Source: Theocolax elegans
Lineage: Eukaryota > Arthropoda > Insecta > Hymenoptera > Cerocephalidae
Reading direction: 5' to 3'
DNA length: 64,000 nt
Assembly: GCA_026168455.1 (NCBI GenBank)
Contig: CM047426.1
Location: forward strand, 30,563,058 to 30,627,057
Below the pieces are notes generated by a model. That model ran no database searches. It was given only the letters and a program-made list of their open reading frames with translations, and was not told the origin of the DNA. Below, in pieces: positions 13,461-26,670 of the stretch; positions within the stretch are counted from its first letter, which is position 1, and each line of letters opens with the position of its first letter. The position numbers and the translations under genes were made by a program.

Positions 13461-16400
13461 TATCATCTGATTACCGATTATAAATTTTTTTTTCTTTACT
13501 TTATACCCTGAATTTTTGGCTCGTGTTACGATTTTATAACCCAATTTCAGTGATGGAGGCTTTCGGTAGTTTAATGCAGCTGCTATGTTATAATATCGAT
13601 TCAAAACTTTACTGCCGCACGGATTTTCTATGTAGGTTAATAAGGTCAGTTAAATGTGCTTAGAGGGTTATTAATGGCTTCCTATCAATCGATTATTATA
13701 TGTATTTATTACGCCCTCATAAGATTCCTCTCTCATACATATGTGAATTTCATTATTTAATTTAATCAATTTTTCAATGAAATTTTCAGTGAAAAGGATT
13801 ATTTCACGATTTTTTTTATGAAACTTACGATAATTAGTTTCATTTATAATGAAGAGAATAATAGAGGTGGAACAACACATTTAATTCATTGAAATTTATT
13901 TACAAAACAAATTGTAATTATATACGTTTCATGATTATTGGAAAATGTCAATGTAATAATAAATTTTGATAAAACATTAATTGTCCTTATCCTTGTATTC
14001 GGCACGACGGTGGCAATACCTGACTAACGAAATTTCAAGATGTAACAATAACTTCCAATTTCAGAAAATCTCCTTTACTACCCCGCATTTTATTGCTCCG
14101 TCAATAGTATGGTGATGAACTGAAGAAATGCAGAGAGCGCTAAAAGGAAAATACAACTGATACATCACAACTGAGGGAGTAGCAAACTTTCGTAATAAAT
14201 ATCGTAAAAATAAAGAGAGATAGAAGGAGCGGAAAAAGGAAAGAAACGCCTTGAAAAAAGTTATGCGTTAAATCCATCGTTTCGACGCGATAAATGCATC
14301 AAAGTCAAGGTTATTCAACCACAAATTCGTTTCAACATTTTTCTGGGTGACTAATGACTGAAAACATAGGGTCGAGTATCAGCTACGACCTCGAGACATA
14401 CGAAATAGAAAAAGAAAAATATCTGATGCAATTTATTTATAAAATAGGAAAATGCAAGTTGTTTGTTTAAGTACCTCAAGTTTTTTAAAGTATTATTTAA
14501 ATGTAGTATTTAGATTATTAATATCGTCGACTAATAACTAATGTATAATTTTAAATGACAGTATCAAACATGAAAGCATTCAAAATTTTTTATTTATTAA
14601 TGTAGTTATATAAAAAGAATTAAATAAAAATAGTACAGGAAGGCAATTTGTGTATCTTGTGGTCAACCAAATACTCTGAAAAAGCAAAGAGATTGCAACG
14701 TCGAATACTCGAACCTTTTTAATTTGATACTTTTTAATTGAATTATTTACAATCACGAAAAGGAAGTAAAAAGCGGCAAGGAGAGAAAGCGAGGCACGCA
14801 GTGCGAAGAAATAAAGTTTCGCTAAGCGGAAAAGAGCGCAACGAAGTTTCAACGATCTTCTCTGCGTTTCTTCCTGCCCTCGACGAAGATCAAGATAGAA
14901 GAGAGACAGAGACAGAGACAGAGAACCTAACTCGTGAGATCGCTTAATTGCTCGAACCTAATCTAGGAGAGTGCCGAGAGATAGACGCGGAGATAGAGAG
15001 TCGAAAGACTCTCCAACACTCGCGATCGTCAAGAGGATCGAATCGTTCGAGAGGGCGGCAGGAGGTTTCTTACTCTCACAAAACCATCTCCTTGCAAAAT
15101 TTTCAACTGGTAAAGGCCACGAAGTTGGATTAACGTGTAGCTTCATAGAGATAGAGAGAGACACAGAGAGAGAGAGTGAGAAGAGAGAGAGAGAGAGAGA
15201 GAGACTGTTTTGGAAACTGCAATAATGTATTGATTGAAAATATTTAAATTATACTTTTGACACGTTGATTATACTTAATTGTTAATGAATTTCAATCAAG
15301 TGCAAGCATTAGACAAAATTGAAATAGTGGAAATTACGTAGCGGAGAAATTTTTGTGATTCCTCAAACTTAATTAACTTTTTACTAACATTCAGGCCAAT
15401 TACAACTAATGAAAAACATTTATTACAAGGTTGATTTATTTTTGGATGCAAAAGTAAATTCTTATAAATTTTGAATACTATTTTTGTAATATTTAATGGT
15501 AAAGGCTACTTTAGTTGGAAATTTTTTGTCGATTTCAAAGGAACTTACTTTCGTAACAAATATCTGTTTTTATACTTCCAGGCATATAAAATGTATAGTA
15601 TCATTAATTATTATGAATATTGCATACTATCGCTAAGAGGATGCTGCCCAGCTATAACCTCAGTCATTAGACGAACTCGGTTGAAAAAGTAATATAAACA
15701 TAAATTATAAAAATTACAGCTGCTTACGTAAACTGGGAGGTAGTTTTTTACAACCTAAAATAGAATTAATTTAAATTTTAATAAAACGGTAAATATATTT
15801 TATATACACAACGAATCGTATTTCTCATTTACCTAAAAGAATAAACGTTTAACACCACATACGGAAATTCAATTAACTCAATTTTAGACATGGCTTGAAT
15901 TCGACACCTGATCGCAGCGCCAGTCAGATAAAGCGGCTATTGACTGAGAATATAGCTCCGATATCCCCTTAATTTACAAAGCTCATCTATTTGGTTTAAA
16001 AATTAGTAAATAAAATGCCAATCTACATTCAAACAATGTTTGTTGATGTACCATCTGACGATGTAGAAGGTTACATTGCAAGTTGCAATATATATAAAGA
16101 GAATATATAAGGATGAGCGTTTAATTAAATTAATATTCCGTCACAAATTTAACAGTCAAATTTCCTTCCAATTCCATTTTAAAATGCATTAATATTTTTT
16201 AATAAAATTTAGCACAAGTAATAGATGATACTTAAACGAAGTGCAACAACGTCTTGATTTTTCATAAATTACCATATTTAGTTAATTAAAATACATTTTT
16301 TTCTGCTCTATTGACTCAGTCGATAAACTTTAACTTTTATATCCCGTTAAGACATCCTTTAAACAAATTAATTTCAGCAATAAATAATTTATCTGCACTT

Positions 16401-17081
16401 TGGAAAATATTTCCAGCCTGAACCTAAAACTGAAAGTATTTTAATATTTTGATCCAACCAGTTTGTTAATGCTAAATTATTTATAATAAAAACTATAAAC
16501 GTATTTTAGGTTTAAATTCGTGTCATAAATATTAAATCTTCATATATTAATTTCAATTAGTTCAGTGAGAGAATCAATCTCTCAGGTGTCACGAAATTTC
16601 GGTTATTTCTACGAATTCTGTACGCGACTGTCTCGCAGAGTTTCTCTCTCGCCCTCCTTTATCACGCGACTTGTACTGTTGAGGACGCCGGTATATTAAC
16701 TTGTTGATATATGATAAATTACTTTCGGTTTTTAAGAGATTCTAATCAATTGGTTATCCAGTTAGTTGTAGTTTGATAGTGTTATATATCAAGTTATTTT
16801 ACACGTTGTAGTTTCAAACGAGATTAAAAAGTATAAATGTTTTAAAGATATTATTTTAACAGTTTTATATCCTTATAGGATATTTAATAATTTCATTTTT
16901 TGATCATCTAAGCCCTTAAAGTGAAAAAAATTGCCATCCAATCTGAGTTAACCCTTTTTAAAACGAATTCTGACTTGACTTCTTCTCCAAACATATTTAG
17001 AGTTGACCTCTTTTTACATGGATGCGATGAAATGTAAATAAACCTCAAATAAACTTGTAGTGCTTATTGACAATATACAAT
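13461..17081. other. Intron segment: AT-rich with one purine-rich island
   Basis: Positions about 14730-15210 are purine-rich and CpG-bearing, ending in a GA microsatellite. On the minus strand at 15832/15833 a T-rich stretch ends in TTTTAG|GTAAAT, a weak recursive-splice-like string. The rest is AT-rich filler. Confidence 0.55.
15147..15205. repeat. Imperfect (GA)n microsatellite
   Basis: GAGATAGAGA, ACACAGAG and a long pure GA run, together about 59 bp. Confidence 0.9.
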
Positions 17082-17571
17082 CACACAAAGAAATTTCGGC
17101 ACTGGGAATTCTCAACTAAAAGGAATACATAATTCCCAATATTAATTTGAACTACATATATTGTGTATGTAATGTATAAATACTAAAATGGGAATGCAGT
17201 AGTTCAAATAATACATACCAAAACATTATCAGAATAGGAATAAAATATATCCAAGCTGGTCGTAAATAAATACCAAGAATTATTCAATTCCTTCATTCCC
17301 CCGTTCGTAACACTTAATACTAGAGTCGGGTGTATGGGACACCCAACATGGTATATTAAAGAAGTACAATCATGTTTACATTTTAGGCACTCAGAGATTG
17401 AATACACCGTCAATTGCGGTATTCCAACGAGGTCCCATGTCGGAAACACCTTATTCCGTACATATATTGAACTTACAGATCCCTTCTTTGTAATCTCAAA
17501 AATACTATTATTTGGGAATACGGAATTCCAAGTTAAGTTGGGATCTCCCATTGCCAAAATTATTTTGTGTG
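17082..17571. mobile_element. Non-autonomous inverted-repeat DNA transposon (MITE-like)
   Basis: The left end begins CACACAAAGAAATTTCGGCA and the reverse complement of the right end begins CACACAAAATAATTTTGGCA. Similarity continues through a GGGA and a GGAAT motif for about 45 bp. The element is 490 bp. Open frames on both strands inside it (17204-17557 minus, 17334-17600 plus) overlap almost completely and look like by-products of its palindromic content. Target-site duplications are not clear, so the superfamily is unassigned. Confidence 0.72.
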
Positions 17572-19268
17572 AAGAAATTAATTTATGTCAGCGCACCTAG
17601 TCGTGCGCATTTATAATACAACAATACACATCTTCTTCCTGTTACGTTAACGATCAGTCAATGATCATTATGGTAGATTTAAATTGTCCAAAGTCGTGTA
17701 CACGTCACTGCTGTTCTTGTTTTTTTTTTTCATTTTTTGGGTCGTTGGCCTTCGTTAGGCAGCGCTTGCATTAAAAATTAACTTGTCCAAATGTAGTGCG
17801 CATATCTCCACCGGCGTCTTTGAAAGTCTCTACAGCACATGCGTAGACGATCGATCGAGTCGCCATGTATCGAGCAGAGGCATCGATTGAATGGTCAAGG
17901 TCTCCATGAAGGAATTGAAATCTGCATACAGTCTGGAAGAGCACGCCTCCTTCGTTTCTCTATTCAATGCTTTTCTATGTTTACCTCAAATCTCTCCTGC
18001 TTATAATCTTCGTTTTAAGTCAATCGAGTTACAGCGAACGGAAATAGAAGGAAGAACTAAGTATTCTAAACTCCTACTGTAAACTCTAACTGAACGGTCA
18101 CGGAAGATTAGGAAAGGAGCCTCTTGAGTGAAGGCGTTTATCTTTTCACGAGCTCAGATCTGTACTGTCTCGGCGCACGTAAATTTAGCGCAGTATAGTC
18201 GGCTAGTAGAATATATCTACTAGATCGTCTCGGCATTGACTTTTTCCTTTATTCACCACAAAACGCTCAAAATTCTCTCGTTTTTATTAATTAAGTTAAA
18301 AAGAATATTTGTAAAATACTACTTGATAATTGTTCATATTCAAAACTTTCAATTTGAGAAAACTCGCTTATTTCTGGACTATGGCTAAAATTTCTGTATC
18401 CGTATTTTAAAACTTCTCAGTTATGCTTTTTGAAGAAGCATATTAAAGTCTAAATTATTTTCTTAAAAATTATCAACAATTAGACAGATTTTTCCCAACT
18501 GTAACTTTTGTGATGTGAATTAAAATAGCAACAAAATCGTACTTGTTTTGGTATTGGCGTAACTAATTTTTTTATATGTTGAATATTATACATTGAAACC
18601 TGGAATTCTATAACAAATAAGAATATTTAAATTTAAATTAATATTGATTATCTTTATACAAGCCATTTCGACATTTTCATCGGATATATTGATGTTGATT
18701 TCTTTAAAAGCAAAGTGATTGCGGATCAGAGCGAGAATTTCTTCTCCTCTTGACCGAGTTCTATCCTTTCTGAATGTTTTAAAGCCGGCGAAATTGAAAT
18801 TATCATATTATACTAAATTATTCTTATATGGATCCTCTCGAGAGCCACGTTTTTACACATATATATGTCAGTCAAGATTTTGGTTATTTCTTTGGTTAAT
18901 TGGTTATATGATTATTCTACTGATGGGTCTATAGTTCCAATAAACTATTTCTAAATTTTATTAGTAAGTAATATGTATTTTAATTGTAATTTAGAAGCTG
19001 ATAAAAAATATCTATAACGCTATTAGATGAATTCTGAAAAATTTAATTTATCAATATTATTAGAAACAAATTCTATTGATTCATGTAAATCACATGGTTT
19101 TTTTAATAATTCCTTGAAAATTGAATAAAGTCTAAAATTATTATAAATATATAAGTATTTATTTGCTGGTTTTTAGAGAATTTTAGTCTATTTACGTATC
19201 TGTATATTCCTGATCTTATAAGATTTTGTTAAAATTTACTCTGTTTAGCAAATTTCATTTTTATTTCG
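17572..19268. other. Intron segment, no gene recognised
   Basis: A moderately GC-richer stretch at about 17790-18240 is followed by AT-rich DNA. Nothing else could be supported. Confidence 0.6.
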
Positions 19269-19386
19269 AGGCCTGTGATGGCATGGTCGATAGATGATGA
19301 TGGTGGTTAATTAGTTTATTCAAGCCTTGGGGTATAACCCTATATGGTTTTTTTTAAATACAATTTAGGTATAAAAATAATGTTCT
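19269..19386 (+). mobile_element. Possible diverged SINE copy
   Basis: It starts GAGGCCTGTGATGGCATGG, resembling the 5' start of the SINE-like copy at 21718 (GAGGCCTGCAGTAGCCCG). It ends in a TAGGTATAAAAATAATGTT-like tail similar to the tails of the neighbouring copies. No clear B box was seen, so the call is weak. Confidence 0.3.
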
Positions 19387-19823
19387 TACATTTGATTTAA
19401 ATTACATGTTACTATGGATATGAACATTATTATTAACATAATCGGTATAATCAATCGGCTGATTAGTATAATTAGCGGGAACTTACTTTATTGAAATATG
19501 AAGTTAATAACAGTATTAGATTTTGTATTTATATTACATCATATTATAATTCTCGATTGAACTAACTAAAATTTCGCTACGCGGGTCTTATAGTTTGTTG
19601 TAATTTCTAGTTCTACCGTAAGATGATACCCTCTACGAGAACTCTGTTTTTCCACTCCGTCTTATCCTGATGAGCGAGTTCTTTAAAATGTGCATTTTAA
19701 AAATTTGAGAGTTCGTGGGAATTGAATATGGGAAAAGAGAGTAATGAATATAGATCATTTAATAGTTTAGAACTAGTGATAGTAAATGATTTGTTCAGAT
19801 ACTTGGGCCTAGGGACTTTATAC

Positions 19824-20035
19824 AAAAGTAGTTGCGGTTTAAGGCGTAGAACGGTAATTCTTACGCGGAGGTCGCATGTTCGATTCCCGGCATCTGCTGA
19901 ATGATACAAGCACCACTGCGTAATGTATTTTTAACAAGTGCTTACTTAACAAAGTCGTATGACATATGTCACGGATTAGCACCGAATTTAGGGGTATAAA
20001 AAAGAGTAACGTTAAAATAAAAATAATTAAAAAAA
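19824..20035 (+). mobile_element. tRNA-derived SINE-like element
   Basis: A tRNA-like head carries an RNA polymerase III B box (GTTCGATTCCCGGC at about 19878-19891) preceded by an A-box-like GGCGTAGAACGG. It is followed by a roughly 130-bp non-tRNA body and an A-rich TAAAATAAAAATAATTAAAAA tail. The 5' end cannot pair with the 3' arm as in a functional tRNA, which excludes a real tRNA gene. The tail resembles those of neighbouring copies. Confidence 0.6.
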
Positions 20036-20039
20036 TGTA

Positions 20040-21717
20040 TTCTTATTATTTTCTAAGGTACTTTTACTCTATAATTAATTATTTTCTTTAAAATACAGAC
20101 GTTATAATAACTTTAAATGAATGCGTTATTGTGATATTGTGATACTCCTTATGGGTTAATGTTTGCACATAAAAACAAACATTTGAATAATATAGGAGGT
20201 ATAATAAGTGTATAATATTAATGTTTTCAAAATATTTTCAAGTATTTTGCTGCTAACAAAATAATTGTAAGTAGCATTTGCATAAAGAGAAATACAAAAT
20301 AATGAAAAGGAATTCAGTGAGTGTCACATGCGATATGATAGGAGTGCAAAGACAAAAATACCGAAGGCGAGGCAAAATTTATTTAAGGGTAAACCTTCGG
20401 TTTGTAAATCAGCAAGAGAAGATGAAAAAGACATGTCCTTTTGCTTATTCTAGCGTCTTGAGTATGAACAATAATGAGTGTCGCGATTTCCCTTTCTCTT
20501 CCACTTGCTTCCCTCGCTGTCCTCTCTCTCTTTCTCTCTCTATCTCTCTGATCTTAATCAAGATAGATACGAGTGTAAGAGGAAAAGAAGAGATGAGGTG
20601 AGTGGGTGTTGAAGCCGAATATTCCACGCGCATGCTATCTATTCTTTCTCTTTTTTCTTTCTCCTCTCGCTTTTCTTTCTCTCTTTCTCCGCGGAATAAT
20701 AATGAGTCTCGTAATCAGTACGGCCAGAGGAAATGATTACGCTGCAGTTACTACCTCACTCCATCATATTTCTCACTCATTCTACATCTAGTTTCTCCAC
20801 TTTAACTCTTGTACTTCAACTGCTTATGCCCAAACTTTTCTTTACCGATATCTCTATTCTTTCCAGCGTATATCTCATTTTTTATGTTTATATACTCTCC
20901 TTATATACGTGTCCGTTTGGTTCACCATCACAAAAAAGAATTTTAGTGATACGAAACCCGGAATAAAATTGTCCAATTGTGCATGAATTTTTAACGAGAT
21001 TTTAAGTACACGAAATGTAAAGTTTTAAAATACAAAAAATATGTTAGTATATGTATAAGAAATTATAGACATTTTTACTTCAAATCACTATTTTAATAAA
21101 TGATCTATTTCTAAAAAAGTTACTTAATACTTGACGTAATTTGCTTTTTAATTATTGTAATAATGAAATAAATAAATATGTATTATTTTAACATTAACTA
21201 ATTTTTTATATTACTCTTGTAAGTTTATGCTTGTTCTTATATGTTTAGTTATCAATAATTATCTGCAGCAAATGTGTAGTAATCTAATTTTCAATTAAGC
21301 TCTATTTCATATTAAGTAAAAGTATTTTCGTTATAACTTGATATGATGTATTAAATTTTGTATTTACGTGATTTGATGCGTCTATTAGGTGGGTACGCGT
21401 ATGAACTGTTTACTAGAGTTTACGATGACTGATCGATAGCGCAGTTGATTATCTGGTTTATAATCGGCGAAATTGGCTATGCGGTATATTGGTATATACC
21501 GTTTATACGATTATGGGCAGTCGTTTAACCTGATGTAAAAAATATCCCGTATATTATAATTGAAACAAACGAGTTATTTAATTTAATCGTTATTTCATCT
21601 GTTATTGAGAGTAATACTACTAATTAGATTTATCAACTCTTCAATATTTATACCGTGATAAAGTATTTTATTTATTTTAGAAAGGATTCAAATTACTAAT
21701 TTTATAATCATTATGAT
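20040..21717. other. Intron segment between SINE-like copies
   Basis: It contains pyrimidine-rich DNA and a (CT)n run at 20521-20550. A hairpin at 21482-21501 has 8-bp arms (CGGTATAT and ATATACCG). The remaining DNA is AT-rich. No gene was recognised. Confidence 0.55.
20521..20550. repeat. (CT)n microsatellite
   Basis: Imperfect CT dinucleotides with two interruptions; in the host transcript this is GA. Confidence 0.85.
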
Positions 21718-21870
21718 GAGGCCTGCAGTAGCCCGTTCGGTAAAGTGATGGATTTCTACTTGAAGGTCCCACGTTCGATTCCCGGCCTCTGACATCGCAT
21801 GTCTCTGTCGCGAGTTGGTACGTTTTAAGCACATAAAAAGTGTGATGTTAACTAATTAAAAAAGAATAAT
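21718..21870 (+). mobile_element. tRNA-derived SINE-like element
   Basis: The tRNA-like head has acceptor-type pairing GAGGCC (21718-21723) with GGCCTC (21784-21789). It also has an A-box-like GTAGCCCGTTCGG and the B box GTTCGATTCCCGG at about 21773-21785. It continues into a non-tRNA body and an A-rich tail (CATAAAAAGTGTGATGTTAA, then AATTAAAAAAG). The head is closer to a tRNA fold than the copy at 19824, but the fused body and tail favour a SINE over a tRNA gene. Confidence 0.62.
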
Positions 21871-22430
21871 AATATGGATTTAATATATGTACAAATTATA
21901 AGAGCGATAAATATATAATTTTTATTTACTGTTTGTAATATAATAAATATACGAAATTGACATTTCATATTTCCTGTGTACGTATATACCTTAAATATAT
22001 TATAAAAATAGAAAATTTCAAACTTAACAAATTTTAAATTTGAGTATTATTCCTTTAAAATTATAATACTTTAACGATTATATTTTTAAATTGTATTTGA
22101 CATTCTGTATACAATATAAATTGTTTGGGTGATTTTAATGTTATTATTAAAAATATACTTTAAATTTAGTTGAAGAACCTACCGTTGACCGTATCCATGT
22201 TATTATTAAAAATTGTATACTATACCGCGGCAAATTAAGTTATCAAACAAGATATTTAACTTTCCCACAAAATTAACATTTTGTTAAGGAAATAGAAAAT
22301 AATCGACACAACATCATAAAATTTTATTATCCCCAGAACCGACAAATACTTTACATTGAATTTTAATAGCTTAGTTTTCCAATGATTCTACTCGTCGGGT
22401 AAAGAAAAAAGAAAGTAAGATAAGCAAGAG
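21871..22430. other. AT-rich intron segment, nothing recognised
   Basis: AT-rich DNA with a short direct repeat, ATGTTATTATTAAAAAT, near 22138 and again near 22198. No other feature was seen. Confidence 0.6.
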
Positions 22431-22438
22431 TGGAAGAG

Positions 22439-22495
22439 ATAGAGAGAGAGAGAGAGGGGGGGGGGAGAAAGAAAGAATGAGAGAAAGAAAGAGGA
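22439..22495. repeat. (GA)n / poly-G / (GAAA)n purine tract
   Basis: GA dinucleotides pass into a G run and then GAAA-type units, about 57 bp of pure purine-biased DNA. Confidence 0.9.
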
Positions 22496-24292
22496 AAGCA
22501 GACCATTTGAAAGTTTTCGCAAAGCATCGCATAACCCATCGAAAGAAGCAAAGCGGAGGAAACTTAGCGCAGTATCTTCCCGTCAGATTTGTAAGATCAT
22601 AAAAGCCATTCGACGGTACTCTCACTTTCCTCTCTGACCATCCAGAATCAAGCAGCGGCTCTGTCGTATTCAACGTCCGTTTCCCCCCTATCGTCCCCGA
22701 TGCCATCGGTACTTTCTTTAACCCCTTTTCGAGACAGTAGGATGAGAGGGAGAGAGGTAGAGAGGGAGAGAGAGATAGTAAAACTTTTATTATGAAACAA
22801 TAAAATATGTCGCTATACACCGCGAATTTAGAAAGAGAAAGAGGATGATAGGGAGGATGGGCCATCGATGTCTTTGATTTACAGTCAAAGTTTTATCGCA
22901 TCGTCCAGACCCGCTACTTCCGCCAGTAATATTGCGCCCTGCATTTTACATTAGAAAAAGTTCTGCACGCCTCCGCGCGTGTACGTTTCTCTTCTTATTT
23001 CTTTCCGTTCCTGGAAAGTCGCTTGAAAATCGCTTTCGCCGAGGATCTCGCGAAAATTTTCCTTTATCGTACTTTTATTGCCGGAACGCGTACGTCGCCC
23101 GTTTTTCCAAGAGAATTCCAGGCCCTGCGACATAAGTGCGAGTGCGCCGAATTCGATGAGGATTATTGTCTCGCGTGGATAATCGACTACGCGACGTAAA
23201 ATAAAAAGACAGGAATGGCAAAGGTTCGAGTGTCTTCAAAGGCTGCGGAAGCTACTTAACCCTCGACTCTGAGCATAAATGCAGAGTCATCTTTTTTTCT
23301 CTTTATATCGCGATGTCGAGGGAAAGTTTTACCATTCCTCGGTATATATAAACCCTCGTACTTGCCTTTACTGCGCGGAAGTCGATAGCGCATTTTATGA
23401 AATGTATTTAGACGCTTTATATCGAAATAAACTATGTATTTACGGAGTTGATAATGCTTCGAATTTTATTATTCTACCAGTTTATGATTATATCATTTTT
23501 ATATTACGCGCTCTATCATTGAAATTATACATTTCGTGAACTAAAAGGTAAACTTATGTAACAACATGTTAAAGTTTATGCAAATACGTAATACTTGGTA
23601 TAGAAAATTTAATCATACGTATTTTATTTCACGATAACAAACATTCTAGTTTGTCATCCATATTTCGATAATTTGAAATTATTTAAAAGTTTTGCAAGCT
23701 GCATGATTTTACTGGAATGAATTAGTCAGCTGATAGACGAAAATGTGTTACGGCCGCGTAAATCAATAAAGTGTATATTTATAATATCTAGAATTTCATT
23801 ATTCCTGCATGAATTAAATTGAATACTTTTCTTTCCTTTTCCATCGAAATTCTCGGTTTATTTTCTTAATACAAACTTGGTACGATGTTATTGCAAGATT
23901 GGTTATCAGCGGTATTTCTTTTTCCTCGCTCGAACTTTCTATCTCCTACAGTCTCGCCTCGGCATGTTTCCCCGATGACCTCTCTTCTCCTCACTTCGGG
24001 TTCTCACAATATATATAGTCTAGGAGCGTTACGTGAAAAGGATGCGAAGGAGAGCACGGCGAAAACTTCCGTTTTCACGGACGAATCGAAACTATCGGAA
24101 CGCGCGCGAGCGCTCTCCGGTAATTCCATCGAGAATGAAAAAAGAAAGAGAAAAAGGAAATGAGCCGCACGAGCCGTGGCGGAGGTGCCTCGTTCAATTA
24201 TAATGCGAGGTCGATACCATAATGTTTTTCTGATTAATATTTGTTTTTCCGTTTCTTCCGGTAATGATAAATGAATTCAATAAATGAGTATG

Positions 24293-24325
24293 CGCGCTCG
24301 CGCGCTCACACACACACAGACGCAC
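24293..24325. repeat. (CG)n/(CA)n alternating repeat
   Basis: GCGCGCTCGCGCGC is followed by five CA units, a purine-pyrimidine alternating stretch. Confidence 0.75.
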
Positions 24326-24900
24326 ATATTTGTGAATATATCTATATTTACGCGCGCTCGAAACCAGAATACAATATCTATATATACAATTCGACCGATC
24401 GATTTTTGATAAATTAGCTCCCTTTGGGAAAAACAACGAATAAACTTTCTCCATTTCCCTTTCATAGATTGTATATTCCTGAGATCTCGTACACTTAATA
24501 TTTCCATCATTGGTTAAAATTTTTCCTTGAACGCCCCGAGTTGCACTATGTTTTATCCGTAAGATGTGAGGCCGTTAAAAAGATTAATGCGGTGTCATCA
24601 TGTTTTCTAACATTCCGACAATTCGCAAGATAAATTGCGAAGTAGATTGCTCGCTCCGTGTTCTCGCCTCGCTGAGAGGCGAAAAGATGCGTCGCGCGCA
24701 CCGAAGGCAGAGGAACGAGAAACGAGCTCGAGGATGATGAGTCTACGTCTACTGGGATTTTGAACGTAGTAGAGGCGGATACTGCGCGGCACGCATTATT
24801 CTCGTTACGGACCTACTACTGTTGCTGCGTTCCTCGTTTATGCTTCGCGATCGTTATTGGCGCGTCTAACCATCAGACTTTTTATATCTTCTTGCGATCG

Positions 24901-25990
24901 TACAAGGGATAACAAATTTTTTCTGAAAAGTATCGCAATGTTTTGGGTAATTTATTATTGAAATGGGTAGGGGAGGGTATCAGGATATTGGGGTGTATGT
25001 CTGTGATCAGTTGCACGAGGTGGAACGTGTGATAATTTTTAATTCGTTACTCCTATTGGGAAAAATAAAGAATACTTATTCATTCTCCATAAAAATATCT
25101 ATAGAGTTTATTAAATTAGGTTTGATTTTGTTTATTAATTTTATTGCAAAACTCAAAAAGTGTCAATTTTAGTTATTTTTTAAATTTTATTTCAAAAGCG
25201 GCACCAATTTTATCTCCAAATATATTCAATAGTTTTCCTAACAATTCTATTTATTATGTAAAAAAAATGTTTCTAGAAAAGCTTATTTCGACAGCTTAAA
25301 GATTTCTGCTTGGGCTTGTTTAACTCCTCAAGAGTTATACTATACTATACGTTATAAATGCAATGCCATTGAAAATTAAGGTATTTTAACACTTAAAAAT
25401 TCCGTGGAACACCTTTTGCAGATCGAATTTATTCATATATAATTTAATTACTAGGATTTTACTAGAAATTTTAGGCTATTACTAATTACTGTACGATGCT
25501 CTATACCAGAGTAATTTTTTTTTTCAATCGTTGTGACTTTATTTATTAATATAATAAGCTGAAATTTACAGGTACTATATACTAAACGTAAAACTAATGT
25601 ATTATATAAAGAGACACCAATAAAATTCAATATTTCAATTAACTCATTAACGAAACTGGCAATGCGTTCTTTTTTACAACCGATTTTTATGATTCTTTCT
25701 TTAATTTAGGCTATCGTAAGAAAATACTAACAATTATGTGGTTTAATATTCATATAAAATAATTAATTTTGTAGAAGTGAATAGTTATAGTATCTAAAAA
25801 AAGCGGGGATTTAACAACAGCGTATAAAAAATGTGGGCTTGGCCGTTACCATGTGCAAAATCAGGGATATTATGGAAAATTGAAGATTTTTGCGCGTGAT
25901 TTTGACGAAACGTAATGAAAATGATGATATACACATGCGCGACAGGTATCCAGTCGGCAATGGAGGTTAACGGTAAAAGAGGCCACTGAC
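24901..25990. other. AT-rich intron segment, nothing recognised
   Basis: AT-rich, no terminal repeats or supported coding sequence. Confidence 0.6.
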
Positions 25991-26637
25991 TATACGGGCA
26001 GATGTACTCATGTTAATTATACAGTGATCCATAAGCCTAATGCGAGGCGATTGCGCGGTGAGTTTCCTCCGCATATAGGGTTAGGTATCCATTGCATAAA
26101 CTAAGTTGCCTTGAGGATGGAAGGGAGGATAGAAGGACGGTGGTCAACAGTATTGCATCCTGACTGTGAGCATCCGCAGCGGAAGCGACCGGTGGTTTAC
26201 CATTGGCCCTCCGGCGGGCGCGGACCTTCCGCAAGGCGTCGTCTTCGCAGCGTCGTTGTAACGGCCCGTAGAACCTGTGCATTGCATTAGGAAGAGGTAC
26301 GGTTAACGGGGAGAGGGGCCAGGGAAGGGGTGAGAAACGAGGGAAGGGGAGAGAGACTGGCCGTAGTGGCCGCAGTAATCTCAGCTATGTGTATCCATTT
26401 AGTCCGGACACGTAGCCCCGCGGCCTATCCAGTGTAATCCGAGCTTAATTGCCCGCCGAATCAATGCCTGCTGCGTAGCTGCTCTCGCTACTACGCCACT
26501 GGCCAGCCCTACTCGAATTTCTACGTAAGCATGTTACGATGATATCGACCTCGGCGAGTTGCGTTTTGCTCGAGTATGAAAAGTACGAATAGTCGAAATA
26601 ACCGGGAGACGGAGGGCGGCGTACCGCGATTCTACTG

Positions 26638-26670
<33 letters not shown>

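Larger units (their letters stand above)
22431..24900. other. Intron segment: purine microsatellites and GC-rich blocks
   Basis: GA-rich microsatellites lie at 22439-22495 and about 22741-22780. GC-rich stretches lie at 22560-22720, 22860-23260, 24010-24200 and 24600-24890. Alternating CG/CA repeats lie at 24293-24325. Open frames on the minus strand at 22363-22865 are low-complexity translations of the GA tracts. No gene is supported. Confidence 0.55.

Noticed and set aside
17204..17600. Two long frames on opposite strands (117 and 88 codons)
   Set aside because: Both lie within the inverted-repeat element at 17082-17571 and reflect its palindromic sequence.
21718..21790. Possible tRNA gene
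   Set aside because: Acceptor-like pairing and the B box are present, but a non-tRNA body and A-rich tail follow, as in a SINE; a covariance search would settle it.
22371..22865. 164-codon minus-strand frame
   Set aside because: Much of it is leucine/serine/proline-rich translation of GA microsatellites.
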